Source of the DNA: Labrenzia sp. VG12
Lineage (GTDB): Bacteria > Pseudomonadota > Alphaproteobacteria > Rhizobiales > Stappiaceae
Assembly (NCBI RefSeq): GCF_002237595.1
Contig: NZ_CP022529.1
Span: 930,001-994,000 of the forward strand
Direction of reading: 5' to 3'
DNA: 64,000 nt
Positions 44,662 to 54,396 of this stretch are shown here, piece after piece. Position numbers and translations under genes: made by a program. Each line of letters starts with the position of its first letter. Position 1 is the first letter of the stretch. Under the pieces are notes generated by a model. It made no database searches. It was not told the DNA's origin and saw only the letters and a list, made by a program, of their open reading frames with translations.

Positions 44662-46704
44662 TCAGGCTGCAAAGCCGCGCTTTTCAAGCAGGGCATCGAT
44701 CTTGGGAGCTCTGCCTCTGAAGGCAACGTATGCGTCCTCCGGATCCTGGCGTCCGCCTGCCGAATAGATGAAGGTCAGCAGCTTGTTCGCCGTCTCTGTA
44801 TCGAAGATATCGCCCTTTTCCTCAAAGGCGCCAAAGGCATCCGCATCCATGACTTCCGACCACATGTAGCTGTAGTAGCCGGCCGAGTAGCCGTCCCCGG
44901 AAAAGACATGCTGGAAATGCGGTATGCGATGACGCATCGTGATCGCCTTTGGCATGCCGATGCCGGAAAGTTGCTGCTTCTCGAATTCCGCCGTATCGAG
45001 TGAACCAGGGTTCTCCAGCAGATGGAGTTCGAGATCGACTAGGGCGGATGCCGTGTATTCGACCGTTGCAAAACCCTGGTTGAAGTTGGCCGCCGCCAGC
45101 AGCTTGTCCAGCAGCGCGGAGGGCATTGGTTCGCCGGTCTTGTAATGAACCGCAAATCTGGACAGCACGTCGGGTTGGGACAACCAGTGTTCGTAGAGCT
45201 GCGACGGCAATTCCACGAAGTCGCGTGCCACTCCTGTGCCGGAGATGATGGGATAGGTCACATCGGACAGGAGCCCGTGCAGCCCATGGCCGAACTCGTG
45301 GAACAGGGTCCGGGCATCATCGAAGGTCAGAAGTGTCGCCTCACCGGGCGCGCCTTTTGAGAAATTCATCACGTTGACGATGATCGGCGTGACGTTGCCG
45401 TCCAGTTTGTGCTGCGAGCGGAATGCGCTCATCCAGGCGCCCGAACGTTTGGAGGACCGAGCGAAATAGTCGCCCAGGAACAGGCCAACATGGTTGCCGC
45501 TCTTGTCGAGGACTTCGAAGACGCGAACATCGGGATGATAGACCGGCAGGCCTTCCAGCTCCCGGAATGAGACACCGAATAGCCGGGTTGCCGTGTCGAA
45601 GGCAGCCTGGATGATGTTGTCGAGCTGCAGGTAGGGCTTCAGCTCCGCCTCATCGAGATCGTGTTCTTCCTTGCGAACCTTTTCGGAGTAGAAGCGCCAG
45701 TCCCAGGGTTCAATGGCGTGGTTCTCACCGGAGCGCTGAGCCAGTTCAGCCAGTTTTTCTTCCTCGTCACGCGCTTGCGCCACCGCAGGAGCCCAGACCC
45801 GTGTCAGAAGTTCCCGGACCTGATCGGGTGTTTTGGCCATCGTGTCGTCAAGCTTGTAAGCGGCGAAATTCGCAAATCCGAGCAGGCCTGCCTTCTCCGC
45901 GCGCAATGAGAGCGTTTCACGAATGATCTCGCGGTTGTCCGTGTCACCTTCCTTTTCCCCGCGAGACGTCCATCCCTGGAAGGCTTCCTCCCGCAAAGAC
46001 CGGTTTGTCGAAAACTGCAAGAAGGGTTCGATCGAAGATCGCGACAAGGTGATGACATGCTTGCCGTCCAGACCGCGCTCCTTGGCGGCTTCAGCGGCTG
46101 TCGTCACCAGAAAATCGGGCAGTCCGGCTCTGTCTTCTTCTGTCTCCAGGACAAGCTGAAAGTCGGCTTCGTCCTTCAGAACATTCTGGGAGAAGCTCGT
46201 TCCGAGTGTTGCCAGCTTTTGGGAGATCTCAGCCATCCGCGTTTTGCCGGCTTCGTCCAGACCGGCGCCCGCCCGTTGAAACATTTTCTGATACCGCTCC
46301 AGAACACGAGCATCTTCTGCAGTCAGCCCAAGCGCTTCCCGGTCATTCCAAAGAGCGGCGACCCGGGCATAGAGACGGGCGTTCAAAAGCGTATCAGAGC
46401 CGTGTTTGGCCAGCTTGGGTGCCACCGACCGTTCGATCTTCTGAAGGGCCTCATTGGTATGAGCGCCCGTCAGATTGAAGAATGTGCGGGCAACACGGGT
46501 CAGGGCTTCTCCGCTTTTTTCCAGGGCAACAACGGTATTTTCAAAGGTCGCGGCATCGTCCTGACTTGCAATGGCATCAATCTCCGCCCGCGCTTCGGAC
46601 ATGGCGGCATCAAATGCCTCTTCGAAATGAGACGGCTCGATCAGCGAAAATGGGGGCAGCTGGAACGGGGTTGTCCAGTCGTCGAGAAGCGGATTCGCGG
46701 TCAT
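44662..46704 (-). CDS. prlC: M3 family oligopeptidase (oligopeptidase A-like)
   Basis: 680 residues, the normal size for oligopeptidase A/dipeptidyl carboxypeptidase. The zinc motif HExxH reads LFHEFGHGLHGLLSD, with the third ligand Glu in the following helix region (FVELPSQLYEHWL). The C-terminal MRHRIPHFQHVFSGDGYSAG and YYSYMWSEVMDADAF are family-specific substrate-binding stretches. There is no signal peptide, so it is cytoplasmic and degrades peptides. OpdA and Dcp are hard to separate by eye; overall composition favours OpdA/PrlC-like. Confidence 0.9.
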   Translation of the reverse strand: MTANPLLDDWTTPFQLPPFSLIEPSHFEEAFDAAMSEARAEIDAIASQDDAATFENTVVALEKSGEALTRVARTFFNLTGAHTNEALQKIERSVAPKLAKHGSDTLLNARLYARVAALWNDREALGLTAEDARVLERYQKMFQRAGAGLDEAGKTRMAEISQKLATLGTSFSQNVLKDEADFQLVLETEEDRAGLPDFLVTTAAEAAKERGLDGKHVITLSRSSIEPFLQFSTNRSLREEAFQGWTSRGEKEGDTDNREIIRETLSLRAEKAGLLGFANFAAYKLDDTMAKTPDQVRELLTRVWAPAVAQARDEEEKLAELAQRSGENHAIEPWDWRFYSEKVRKEEHDLDEAELKPYLQLDNIIQAAFDTATRLFGVSFRELEGLPVYHPDVRVFEVLDKSGNHVGLFLGDYFARSSKRSGAWMSAFRSQHKLDGNVTPIIVNVMNFSKGAPGEATLLTFDDARTLFHEFGHGLHGLLSDVTYPIISGTGVARDFVELPSQLYEHWLSQPDVLSRFAVHYKTGEPMPSALLDKLLAAANFNQGFATVEYTASALVDLELHLLENPGSLDTAEFEKQQLSGIGMPKAITMRHRIPHFQHVFSGDGYSAGYYSYMWSEVMDADAFGAFEEKGDIFDTETANKLLTFIYSAGGRQDPEDAYVAFRGRAPKIDALLEKRGFAA

Positions 46705-46796
46705 GAAATCCTCAGAGGTTGGAAAGGGTCAAAAGCAGATATGGAGCGTTATCAGGCGCGTTCCAAGAGAGTGGAGGGGATATGGATAGATGTTCA

Positions 46797-47915
46797 TCAG
46801 CCGGTTGCGGGCTGCTGCTGGGTCGCACAGTGAATGCCGCCTCCGGTTTCGCCGATCGGATCGACATTCAGGCTGACGATTTCGCGATCAGGGTAAAGCT
46901 CGCCGAGAATGCCGGCAACTTCCTGATCGGTCTCCGGGTCGCCGAATTCGGCGCAGATTACGGCGCCGTTGCAGACATAGTAGTTGACATAGGAGGACAC
47001 GAATTCATCAGACCGGACACGCGTTTGCACCGGGGAGGGGATCTCGACAACTTCCAGCTTCCGGCCGGCCGCATCCCGCGCAGCCTTGAGGATGGACAGC
47101 GTCTCGCGCGCCGACACCGAGAACGGGTCGTCGTCTTCGGGATAGGGCACCTGTATGATCACCGTGCCGGGACGCACAAATCTCGCCAGCGCATCGATGT
47201 GATCGTCGGTGATGTCGAGGCCGGCAACGCCCGGCGCCCAGATCATCTTGTCTGCCCCATAGGCGGCAAGCAGCCTTGTTTCGATGTCTTTTTTGGACAG
47301 GTCGTTGCGGTTTGGATTGACCCAGCAGCTTTCATGAGCAAGTAGCGTTCCTGCTCCATCCCACTCCACGCCACCCGGTTCACCGACAAGGCCGCTGTCA
47401 TAGACCGTTACGCCCAGTCCGTCTGCGACCCTTTGTGCGACAAGCCCGTCCTGGCCGTGAACCTGTTTGCCGCCCCAACCGTTGAAGCGGATTCCGGAAA
47501 CGGCAAGGCCTCCCTTGCCATCAATGGCAAAAAGCGGACCGGCATCCCGGCACCACAGATCATCTGTCGCGATATCCCAGATTTCTACCTGCTGTGAAAG
47601 CAGTTTGCGTGCAGCAGGCCGGTATTGGGAGCCCATCAGCATCACGACGGGTTCGAAGTCCGAGATCGCGTTGGCAACATCTGCGATGGATTGTTGCAGA
47701 TCCTTCAAAAACCATTTGTCCGGATGAACGGTCCTGTTGACAGGCCATTGCATGAAGGTGCGTTCATGCCGGTCCTCTTCGGCCGGAACGAAGAACCCTT
47801 CCGGAAGGCCAAAGGTGTTTGATGCGTTGGACACTCTGGTGCACCCCACATGAATAGCGGTAAGCGCGGCCGCCTGGACCGTTACCTGCTTCACAAATTG
47901 ACGACGTGTGATCAT
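46797..47915 (-). CDS. aguA: Agmatine deiminase family protein with Tat-type signal
   Basis: 372 residues. Core matches the agmatine deiminase/bacterial peptidylarginine deiminase family (PF04371 type): RHERTFMQWPVN, DDLWCRDAGPLFAIDGKGG, the GEPGGVEWDG stretch, DITDDHIDALARFV and the nucleophile cysteine in ETGGGIHCATQQQP. Unusually it starts MITRRQFVKQ followed by a hydrophobic stretch and HVGC, that is a twin-arginine signal that could end as a lipoprotein. ATG 47915 has AGGTG upstream. The export signal suggests a periplasmic role on external agmatine or a related guanidine compound. Confidence 0.85.
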   Translation of the reverse strand: MITRRQFVKQVTVQAAALTAIHVGCTRVSNASNTFGLPEGFFVPAEEDRHERTFMQWPVNRTVHPDKWFLKDLQQSIADVANAISDFEPVVMLMGSQYRPAARKLLSQQVEIWDIATDDLWCRDAGPLFAIDGKGGLAVSGIRFNGWGGKQVHGQDGLVAQRVADGLGVTVYDSGLVGEPGGVEWDGAGTLLAHESCWVNPNRNDLSKKDIETRLLAAYGADKMIWAPGVAGLDITDDHIDALARFVRPGTVIIQVPYPEDDDPFSVSARETLSILKAARDAAGRKLEVVEIPSPVQTRVRSDEFVSSYVNYYVCNGAVICAEFGDPETDQEVAGILGELYPDREIVSLNVDPIGETGGGIHCATQQQPATG

Positions 47916-47920
47916 GGCAC

Positions 47921-48529
47921 CTACCACATTGATTTCTGGGCGCGGTCCAACCAGGTGTCATCATAGCTCCTGCCGTCAAAGCTGTCCTTGATTTCCTGCA
48001 TGATCATGCCTGGTGTCGGCAAGTCTCCCTTGGAAACGCGTCGGTCTGGGTTCCAGAGATCTGCGCGCATGATGGCGCGTGCGCACTGGAAATACACGGT
48101 TTCAATTGTCACGATGATCACCGATCGCGGCTGTTTGCCCTCCTTTTCGAACGACGCAAGTAGATCTGCATCTACCGAGAGCACGGCCTTGCCGTTCACA
48201 CGCAGGACATTGTTCCAGCCTGGGACCATGAACATCAGCGAAACGCGTGGGTCACGAACGATGTTGCGCAGCGAATCGATCCGGTTGTTGCCACGTCGAT
48301 CCGGAAGCAGCAACGTACGCTCATCCTGTATCCTGACGACCGGATCGTCGTCTCCCCGCGGCGAGCAGTCCAGACCTTCGGGTCCCGCTGTGGTCAGGGC
48401 GCAAAACCGGGCTGTTTCAACGATTTGCCGGTAGGCGGTACTCAAATGGTTGATCTCCTTGATCAAGGAGGCTTCGCCGGCGGTGCCGTAATGTGCGTGA
48501 AGGGCGTCGAGGGAGGTCAGCAGACTCAT
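47921..48529 (-). CDS. Pyridoxamine 5'-phosphate oxidase-related flavoprotein (MSMEG_1061-like)
   Basis: 202 residues of the FMN-binding split-barrel family. ARFCALTTAGPEGLDCSPRG, LLPDRRGNNRIDSLRNIVRD, LMFMVPGWNNVLRVNGKA and CARAIMRADLWNP are typical of the MSMEG_1061-type PPOX flavoproteins (about 200 residues), which are not true PdxH enzymes. The stop codon is five bases from the agmatine deiminase start, so the two are co-transcribed. Confidence 0.85.
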   Translation of the reverse strand: MSLLTSLDALHAHYGTAGEASLIKEINHLSTAYRQIVETARFCALTTAGPEGLDCSPRGDDDPVVRIQDERTLLLPDRRGNNRIDSLRNIVRDPRVSLMFMVPGWNNVLRVNGKAVLSVDADLLASFEKEGKQPRSVIIVTIETVYFQCARAIMRADLWNPDRRVSKGDLPTPGMIMQEIKDSFDGRSYDDTWLDRAQKSMW

Positions 48530-48999
48530 AACGGTTCAGTCCTGTGCCAGAGCAGATAGGAGAAGCTTGATAGCTATCTGCGCCCGTGATCGTCAAACAG
48601 GCCTCCGGGAGCAGGATTGGGAGTTGCACTTTGGTCTAACAACCGGCCTGCAACCCATCCTTTTGACCATTACGTAAAAGTAATTTTGCATCGCGATAGA
48701 GTTGCCATCTAACTCCCTGCATTCAGGTTAGAAAAAGAATGGTGCAATGCAGCAATCTCTTGACGAAATTCGATTGTTTAGCCGCGATTACTTCGAAAGT
48801 ATAAGGACTTGTGAGGAAAGGGCGCTCCGATAGTCGTATTGCTGTCGCGCATTTGTTTTTTTTACAGTTTTCACAGCTTGCAGTTTTGGCGCAGAGGAGC
48901 CGGGCATCCGGACGGGGAACGGGCCAGAATTGCTTGCGGCTGTACAGCTACTCGCAGGCGTGTCCGAGGTGGACCGCCGCGCCTTTCTGGGAGGAAAGT
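48530..48999. other. Long leader region upstream of the Liv transport operon
   Basis: About 470 bases with no supportable gene, AT-rich in its left half. A palindrome TTACGTAA lies at 48670-48677. A possible promoter is TTTAGC (48777-48782), 17 bases, TATAAG (48800-48805), which would give a 5' leader of about 190 bases before the binding-protein ATG at 49000. The frame of the binding protein is open to 48811 upstream, but the excellent GGGAGGAAAG site and the Tat signal fix the start at 49000. Confidence 0.45.
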
Positions 49000-50355
49000 A
49001 TGAGCTTAATTCGCAAACCCCTTAATCGCCGTTCAATCCTGCGTGCAGGTGCGCTGGGCGGTGCCGCTCTGGCAACGCCGACCATCTTCACCAGCAGAGC
49101 CTGGTCCGCGGGCTATCTGAACGAGCCGACCGGTTCGACCGTCACACTCGGTTTCAACGTTCCGCAGACCGGTCCTTATGCCGATGAGGGGGCAGACGAA
49201 CTGCGCGCCTATCAGCTGGCCGTTGAGCACCTGAACGGTGGTGGCGACGGCGGCATGATGAACACCTTCTCGTCCAAGGCTCTCAAGGGCAACGGTATCC
49301 TTGGCAAGAAAGTGGAATTCGTCACGGGCGACACGCAGACCAAATCCGATGCGGCGCGCGCTTCCGCGAAGTCGATGATCGAAAAAGACGGCGCCATCAT
49401 GATCACCGGCGGTTCCTCGTCCGGCGTGGCCGTGGCCGTGCAGGCACTCTGCCAGGAAGCCGGCGTGATCTTCATGGCGGGTCTGACCCACTCCAACGAC
49501 ACCACCGGCAAGGATAAGCGCGCCAACGGTTTCCGTCACTTCTTCAACTCCTACATGTCCGGCGCCGCACTGGCACCGGTGTTGAAGAATGCTTACGGTG
49601 CCGACCGTAAGGCCTATCACCTGACCGCAGACTATAACTGGGGTTACACCACCGAGCAGGCCGTGCGTGAATCCACCGAGGCTCTGGGCTGGGAAACCGT
49701 CGAGACCGTCAAGACACCGCTCGCGGCAACCGACTTCTCGGCCTACATCACCCCGGTTCTGCAGTCCGACGCCGACGTGCTCGTTCTGAACCACTACGGC
49801 GGCAACATGGTCAACTCGCTGACCAACGCCGTTCAGTTCGGTCTGCGCGACAAGGTCGTCAACGGCAAGAACTTCGAAATCATCGTTCCGCTCTACTCCC
49901 GCCTGATGGCAAAGGGTGCCGGTGAAAACGTTAAGGGCATCTTCGGCTCCACCAACTGGCACTGGTCGCTGCAGGATGCGGGCTCCAAGGCCTTCGTCCA
50001 GTCCTTCGGTCAGAAATACGGCTTCCCGCCGAGCCAGGCAGCGCACACCTGCTACGTCCAGGCGCTTCTCTATGCAGATGCCGTCGAGCGTGCAGGCACG
50101 TTCAACCCGTGCGGTGTTGTTGAAGCCCTGGAAGGTTACGAGTTCGACGGTCTGGGCAACGGCAAGACGCTGTACCGCGCCGAAGACCACCAGTGCTTCA
50201 AGGACGTTCTCGTCGTGAAGGGTAAGGAAAACCCGACCTCCGAGTTCGACCTTCTGGAAATTGTCGAAGTCACTCCGGTGGAGCAGGTCACCTATGACCC
50301 GAACCACCCGCAGATGGCTGGCGGTCAGCTCGGCACCTGTAACCCGGGCGCCTGA
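49000..50355 (+). CDS. livK: Branched-chain amino acid/amide ABC transporter substrate-binding protein
   Basis: 451 residues. A twin-arginine signal is present (RKPLNRRSILRAGALGGAAL then AWSAG cleavage), so it is exported folded. The mature protein is a type I periplasmic binding protein (TLGFNVPQTGPYADEGADEL; VEFVTGDTQTKSDAARA; ITGGSSSGVAVAVQALCQEA; FRHFFNSYMSGAAL). Start is set by GGGAGGAAAGT. Such HAAT-family receptors bind branched-chain amino acids, urea, amides or aromatic compounds; the ligand is not evident. First gene of a five-gene importer operon. Confidence 0.9.
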   Translation: MSLIRKPLNRRSILRAGALGGAALATPTIFTSRAWSAGYLNEPTGSTVTLGFNVPQTGPYADEGADELRAYQLAVEHLNGGGDGGMMNTFSSKALKGNGILGKKVEFVTGDTQTKSDAARASAKSMIEKDGAIMITGGSSSGVAVAVQALCQEAGVIFMAGLTHSNDTTGKDKRANGFRHFFNSYMSGAALAPVLKNAYGADRKAYHLTADYNWGYTTEQAVRESTEALGWETVETVKTPLAATDFSAYITPVLQSDADVLVLNHYGGNMVNSLTNAVQFGLRDKVVNGKNFEIIVPLYSRLMAKGAGENVKGIFGSTNWHWSLQDAGSKAFVQSFGQKYGFPPSQAAHTCYVQALLYADAVERAGTFNPCGVVEALEGYEFDGLGNGKTLYRAEDHQCFKDVLVVKGKENPTSEFDLLEIVEVTPVEQVTYDPNHPQMAGGQLGTCNPGA

Positions 50356-50370
50356 TATCCGACGTTCAGA

Positions 50371-50398
50371 CAGGCAGGGCGGTCTTCCGCCCTGCCTG
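50371..50398. repeat. Strong hairpin between livK and livH
   Basis: CAGGCAGGGCGG (50371-50382) pairs perfectly with CCGCCCTGCCTG (50387-50398) over a TCTT loop. It lies 16 bases after the binding-protein stop and 66 bases before livH. A short T-containing stretch follows (CCTTTAAAC). It fits partial termination or 3'-end protection that keeps the binding protein in excess over the membrane components, a known arrangement for ABC importers. Confidence 0.75.
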
Positions 50399-50463
50399 AT
50401 CCTTTAAACACTTGCGCGATTGAGGGCTGGGACCGCACGCGCTTCTGATCCGAGCGAAGAGCG

Positions 50464-51495
50464 ATGGACGCGATACTTCTTCAAATTCTGAACGGGCTCG
50501 ACAAAGGCTCAGCATATGCGCTGATTGCCCTTGGTCTGACCCTGATCTTTGGCACACTGGGCGTGGTCAACTTTGCACACGGTGCATTGTTCATGATCGG
50601 CGCCTTCTGTGCCGTGACCCTCAACCGTCTCCTGTCTCTGTCGTTCACCACCGTAGACCCTGAGCGCACCGACTTCCTCGGCAATCCGCTGAAGGTCGAA
50701 ACGCCTTATGTCGAGGCGTGGTTCGGGCCGGAGACCGGAGCAGCGATCATCGACTGGTCGGTGCCACTCGCGATCCTGTTCTCGATACCGATCATGGCCC
50801 TTGTCGGCCTGTTCATGGAACGGGGTCTGATCAAGTATTTCTACAAGCGTCCGCATGCTGATCAGATCCTGGTGACCTTCGGCCTTGCCATCGTGCTCCA
50901 GGAAATCATCAAGTATTTCTACGGCGCCAACCCGATCCCGACGCCGGCACCGGATGCGTTCGCCGGCAGCCTGGACTTCGGTGTCCTCGTCGGCATGGAT
51001 CCGAACCTGATCATTTATCCCTACTGGCGTATCGTCTACTTCCTGTTTGCCGTTGGCATCATCGGCGCGGTCTTCGCGTTCCTGCAGTTCACCACCTTCG
51101 GCATGGTGGTCAGGGCAGGGATGGCAGACCGTCAGACCGTCGGGCTTCTGGGCATCAACATCGACAAGCGCTTCACGTTCATGTTCGCGCTTGCAGCGGT
51201 GGTCGCGGGGCTCGCGGGTGTCATGTATGCGCCGATCAACTCGCCGAACTACCACATGGGCATGGACTTTCTGGTTCTGAGCTTCGTGGTGGTCGTCGTC
51301 GGAGGCATGGGCTCCCTGCCGGGCGCGGTGCTCGCCGGCTTCCTGCTGGGCATTCTGGAAAGTTTTGCCTCCATGGCGCAGGTCGTGGCTCTGCTGCCGG
51401 GCATCAACCAGATCATCATCTATCTCGTTGCCATCGTGATCCTTCTGACCCGCCCGCGGGGACTGATGGGCCGCAAGGGTGTCATGGAGAGCTAA
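50464..51495 (+). CDS. livH: Branched-chain amino acid ABC transporter permease (LivH type)
   Basis: 343 residues with about eight membrane helices. Family sequences include LLQILNGLDKGSAYALIALG, TLGVVNFAHGALFMIGAF, VRAGMADRQTVGLLGINIDK (the loop contacting the ATPase) and VVVVGGMGSLPGAVLAGFLL. It forms the membrane channel together with LivM. It is separated from livK by a hairpin and from livM by three bases. Confidence 0.94.
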   Translation: MDAILLQILNGLDKGSAYALIALGLTLIFGTLGVVNFAHGALFMIGAFCAVTLNRLLSLSFTTVDPERTDFLGNPLKVETPYVEAWFGPETGAAIIDWSVPLAILFSIPIMALVGLFMERGLIKYFYKRPHADQILVTFGLAIVLQEIIKYFYGANPIPTPAPDAFAGSLDFGVLVGMDPNLIIYPYWRIVYFLFAVGIIGAVFAFLQFTTFGMVVRAGMADRQTVGLLGINIDKRFTFMFALAAVVAGLAGVMYAPINSPNYHMGMDFLVLSFVVVVVGGMGSLPGAVLAGFLLGILESFASMAQVVALLPGINQIIIYLVAIVILLTRPRGLMGRKGVMES

Positions 51496-51498
51496 AAC

Positions 51499-52704
51499 AT
51501 GTTGGGACTCAACAAAAAAGACACCTATATGTTCCTGCTTGTGCTGGTTCTTGTGGTGCTCGCCCCCTTCCTGCTGAACCCGTTTCCGGAAAACTCCGAA
51601 CTGGCTCAGTTCAATGCCGGCTACCCGGATCTGATGCAACGCTTCCTGATCTTCGGCATTTTCGCGATCGGCTTTAACATCCTCTTCGGCCTGACCGGCT
51701 ATCTGAGCTTCGGTCATGCCGCCTTCCTCGGCGTCGGTTCCTACGCCGGTGTCTGGATGATGAAGCTGCTGACGATGAACGTCATCCCGGCGATCTTCAT
51801 GTCCGTCGTGTTTGCAGGTCTCTTTTCGCTTCTTGTGGGTTACATCTCCCTGCGGCGGTCCGGCATCTACTTCTCGATCCTGACGCTTGCCTTTGCTCAG
51901 ATGTCGTTTTCGCTGGCCTATTCGGTCCTGACACCGATCACCAACGGTGAAACAGGTCTTCAGCTTGCACTCGACGATCCGCGGGTTCTCGGGGTCAGCC
52001 AGGTTGACGGTTCTATTCCGCAGGCAAACCTGTTCGGTCTCCCGATGCGCGAGAGTTTCGAGCTCTCAATGGGCGGATGGCTGTTCACCTTCAATGCCGG
52101 CTATTATCTGTGTGCCGTCGTGATGATGGTGGCCTTCTACATCGCCGTCCGGATCTTCCGCTCGCCTTTCGGCATGATGCTGCGCGCGGTCAAATCCAAC
52201 CAGCAGCGGATGAACTTCACAGGCCTCAACAGCAAGCCCTATACGCTCGCAGCCTTCGTGATTTCGGGCATGTATGCCGGCCTGGCCGGTGGCCTGATGG
52301 TCGCGATGGACCCGCTTGCCGGTGCAGAGCGCATGCAATGGACCGCGTCGGGTGAGGTCGTGCTGATGACCATTCTCGGTGGAGCAGGGACCCTGATCGG
52401 TCCGGTTCTGGGCGCCGGTTTCATCAAGTACTGCGAGAACATCTTCTCCAAGATCAACGACAACATTCTCTATGGCTGGTTCTCCGGTTTGCCCGATGGT
52501 CTGGCTGACGCCCTTGTGTTCGTCATCCATCCCTTCATCGGCAAGGGCTGGCACCTGACGCTTGGCATCATGTTCATGCTGATCGTGATCTTCCTGCCAG
52601 GTGGCATCATGGAAGGCCTGGAGCGCATCGGTCGCCTCTTCAAGCGCAAGCCGCCGTCTGAAGACAACTCCGCTGCCCAGGCTTCCGCAGCCCCTGCAGA
52701 ATAA
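51499..52704 (+). CDS. livM: Branched-chain amino acid ABC transporter permease (LivM type)
   Basis: 401 residues with about ten membrane helices. LivM signatures: [60 protein letters not shown] and [20 protein letters not shown]. The C-terminus has a charged, Ala-rich tail. It pairs with LivH and is followed by the two ATPase genes. Confidence 0.94.
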   Translation: MLGLNKKDTYMFLLVLVLVVLAPFLLNPFPENSELAQFNAGYPDLMQRFLIFGIFAIGFNILFGLTGYLSFGHAAFLGVGSYAGVWMMKLLTMNVIPAIFMSVVFAGLFSLLVGYISLRRSGIYFSILTLAFAQMSFSLAYSVLTPITNGETGLQLALDDPRVLGVSQVDGSIPQANLFGLPMRESFELSMGGWLFTFNAGYYLCAVVMMVAFYIAVRIFRSPFGMMLRAVKSNQQRMNFTGLNSKPYTLAAFVISGMYAGLAGGLMVAMDPLAGAERMQWTASGEVVLMTILGGAGTLIGPVLGAGFIKYCENIFSKINDNILYGWFSGLPDGLADALVFVIHPFIGKGWHLTLGIMFMLIVIFLPGGIMEGLERIGRLFKRKPPSEDNSAAQASAAPAE

Positions 52705-52715
52705 GGTGAACTAAT

Positions 52716-53471
52716 ATGGAAATCCTACGTGTCGAGGGTGTGAACAAGTCGTTCGGCGGACTTCGGGCCCTCAACAATGTGAACTTCGCCGTCGAGGAGG
52801 GCACGGTTCACGCCATCATTGGCCCCAACGGGGCCGGCAAGTCGACCTTTCTCAACTGCATGATCGGCCGGCTTGCCCCGGACACGGGCAGCGTGATGTT
52901 TGGCGACATTTCGCTGACCGGCATGAAGCCGCATGAGATCAACCAGGTTGGTGTGTCACGCGTCTTTCAGACACCGGAGATCTTCGATGATCTGACCCTG
53001 ATGGAAAACATCATTATCCCGGCCCTGGCAAAGCGGGACGGCGAGTTCGCTCTGCATGCCTTTGCCCGGGTCGACCAGGATGCCGAAATCCGTGACAAGG
53101 CCATGCACATGCTGGAAGATGTGGGGCTCGCCGAAAAGCGGGACATCATCGCCAGTTCGCTGTCTCGCGGCGACAAGCGCCGGCTGGAGCTTGCCATGTG
53201 CCTGTCGCAGGATCCGAAGCTCCTGCTGCTCGATGAACCGACGGCGGGCATGTCGCGCGCCGACACCAACAACACGATCGATCTTCTGAAACGCATTGGC
53301 GATCGCGGCATCACCAAGGTCGTGATCGAACACGACATGCATGTTGTGTTTTCCCTTGCTGACAAGGTGACGGTGCTGGCGCAAGGCACAATCATCGCCG
53401 AGGGCAAACCGGAAGACATCAAGGGCGATCCGCGTGTGCAGGAAGCCTATCTGGGAGGAGCGCATCTGTGA
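52716..53471 (+). CDS. livG: Branched-chain amino acid ABC transporter ATP-binding protein (LivG type)
   Basis: 251 residues. Walker A is IIGPNGAGKSTFLN, Walker B LLLLDEPTAGMS, and the H-loop VVIEHDMHVVFSLAD. The signature motif reads LSRGDKRRLE, a variation from LSxGQxxRLE seen in this importer family. The C-terminal LivG-specific extension ends VQEAYLGG. It overlaps livF by four bases (GTGA). Confidence 0.94.
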   Translation: MEILRVEGVNKSFGGLRALNNVNFAVEEGTVHAIIGPNGAGKSTFLNCMIGRLAPDTGSVMFGDISLTGMKPHEINQVGVSRVFQTPEIFDDLTLMENIIIPALAKRDGEFALHAFARVDQDAEIRDKAMHMLEDVGLAEKRDIIASSLSRGDKRRLELAMCLSQDPKLLLLDEPTAGMSRADTNNTIDLLKRIGDRGITKVVIEHDMHVVFSLADKVTVLAQGTIIAEGKPEDIKGDPRVQEAYLGGAHL

Positions 53472-54247
53472 CCCTGCTTGACGATCATTTTGCCGGCAAA
53501 CAGGCGCCTGGCATCAAACCCAAAAAGGCAACCGGAGCAGCGCCAGCCTATTTCTCCGCGTGGGACCTGCATGCCTATTATGGCGAAAGCTATATCGTGC
53601 AAGGCGTCAGCTTTGACGTGAGGGAAGGGGAAATCCTGGCACTGCTGGGCCGGAACGGTGCAGGCAAGACCTCCACCTTGCGAGCCATTGCCCGCATGGA
53701 CGATCCGCAGCTGACCCATGGCGAGGTCTGGCTGGACCACCAGGCGCTGCATGACATGCAGAGTTACCAGGCGGCGCGCTGCGGCGTCGGACTGGTCCCT
53801 GAAGATCGCCGGATTATTCCGGGACTGACGGTTCAGGAAAATCTGGAACTGTCCCAGATTGCGGAGCCGAAAGGCTGGTCGATCGAGCGCATCTACGATC
53901 ACTTTCCGCGTCTTGCGGAACGCAGGTCCCAGGAAGCGGTGACCATGTCGGGTGGTGAACAGCAGATGCTGGCCGTTGCGCGCATTCTGGCAAGGGACAT
54001 CAAGCTGTTACTGCTGGATGAGCCCTACGAGGGACTGGCGCCGGTTATCGTTCAGGAGATTGAACGCATCCTGGAAGGTGTCAAGGAACTCGGCATGACC
54101 ACGATCATCGTGGAACAGAACGCGATTGCAGCCCTTCACCTGGCTGATCGGGCTGTGATCCTCGACATGGGTGAAGTGGTGTTTGACGGTTCCGCCCAGG
54201 AGGTTCTCGACAATGCAGAGCTTCGCCAGGAATACCTGGCCATCTGA
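53468..54247 (+). CDS. livF: Branched-chain amino acid ABC transporter ATP-binding protein (LivF type)
   Basis: 259 residues from GTG 53468. Walker A LLGRNGAGKTSTLRAIA, signature TMSGGEQQMLAVAR, Walker B LLLLDEPYEGLAPV and H-loop IIVEQNAIAALHLAD. The Q-loop part GVGLVPEDRRIIPGLTVQEN is typical of LivF. An N-terminal extension of about 30 residues precedes the ATPase core. Last gene of the operon; a terminator follows. Confidence 0.94.
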   Translation: MTLLDDHFAGKQAPGIKPKKATGAAPAYFSAWDLHAYYGESYIVQGVSFDVREGEILALLGRNGAGKTSTLRAIARMDDPQLTHGEVWLDHQALHDMQSYQAARCGVGLVPEDRRIIPGLTVQENLELSQIAEPKGWSIERIYDHFPRLAERRSQEAVTMSGGEQQMLAVARILARDIKLLLLDEPYEGLAPVIVQEIERILEGVKELGMTTIIVEQNAIAALHLADRAVILDMGEVVFDGSAQEVLDNAELRQEYLAI

Positions 54248-54268
54248 CTTTTGACGCTGATGACAATG

Positions 54269-54307
54269 AAGGGGACCGGTGCTCAGCGCCGGTCCTTTCG
54301 CTTTTTT
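54269..54307 (+). terminator. Terminator of the Liv operon
   Basis: GGACCGG (54273-54279) pairs with CCGGTCC (54289-54295), extended by two more pairs toward the loop, and is followed by TTTCGCTTTTTT. The arrangement fits an intrinsic terminator 25 bases after livF. Confidence 0.8.
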
Positions 54308-54396
54308 GCGCAAGGTCTTGGTCCGGTTGCAGCCCGTTCGGGGAGCAGCCTATAGTTCGGAGTCTCATGTCTTGATTCTCGGTCGGGGGCCAGAAC

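Noticed and set aside
48811..48999. 63-codon N-terminal extension of the Liv binding protein
   Set aside because: The strong ribosome site and Tat signal place the start at 49000.
49033..50307. Open frame of 424 codons opposite the Liv binding protein
   Set aside because: Complete antisense shadow of a gene with signal peptide and family motifs.
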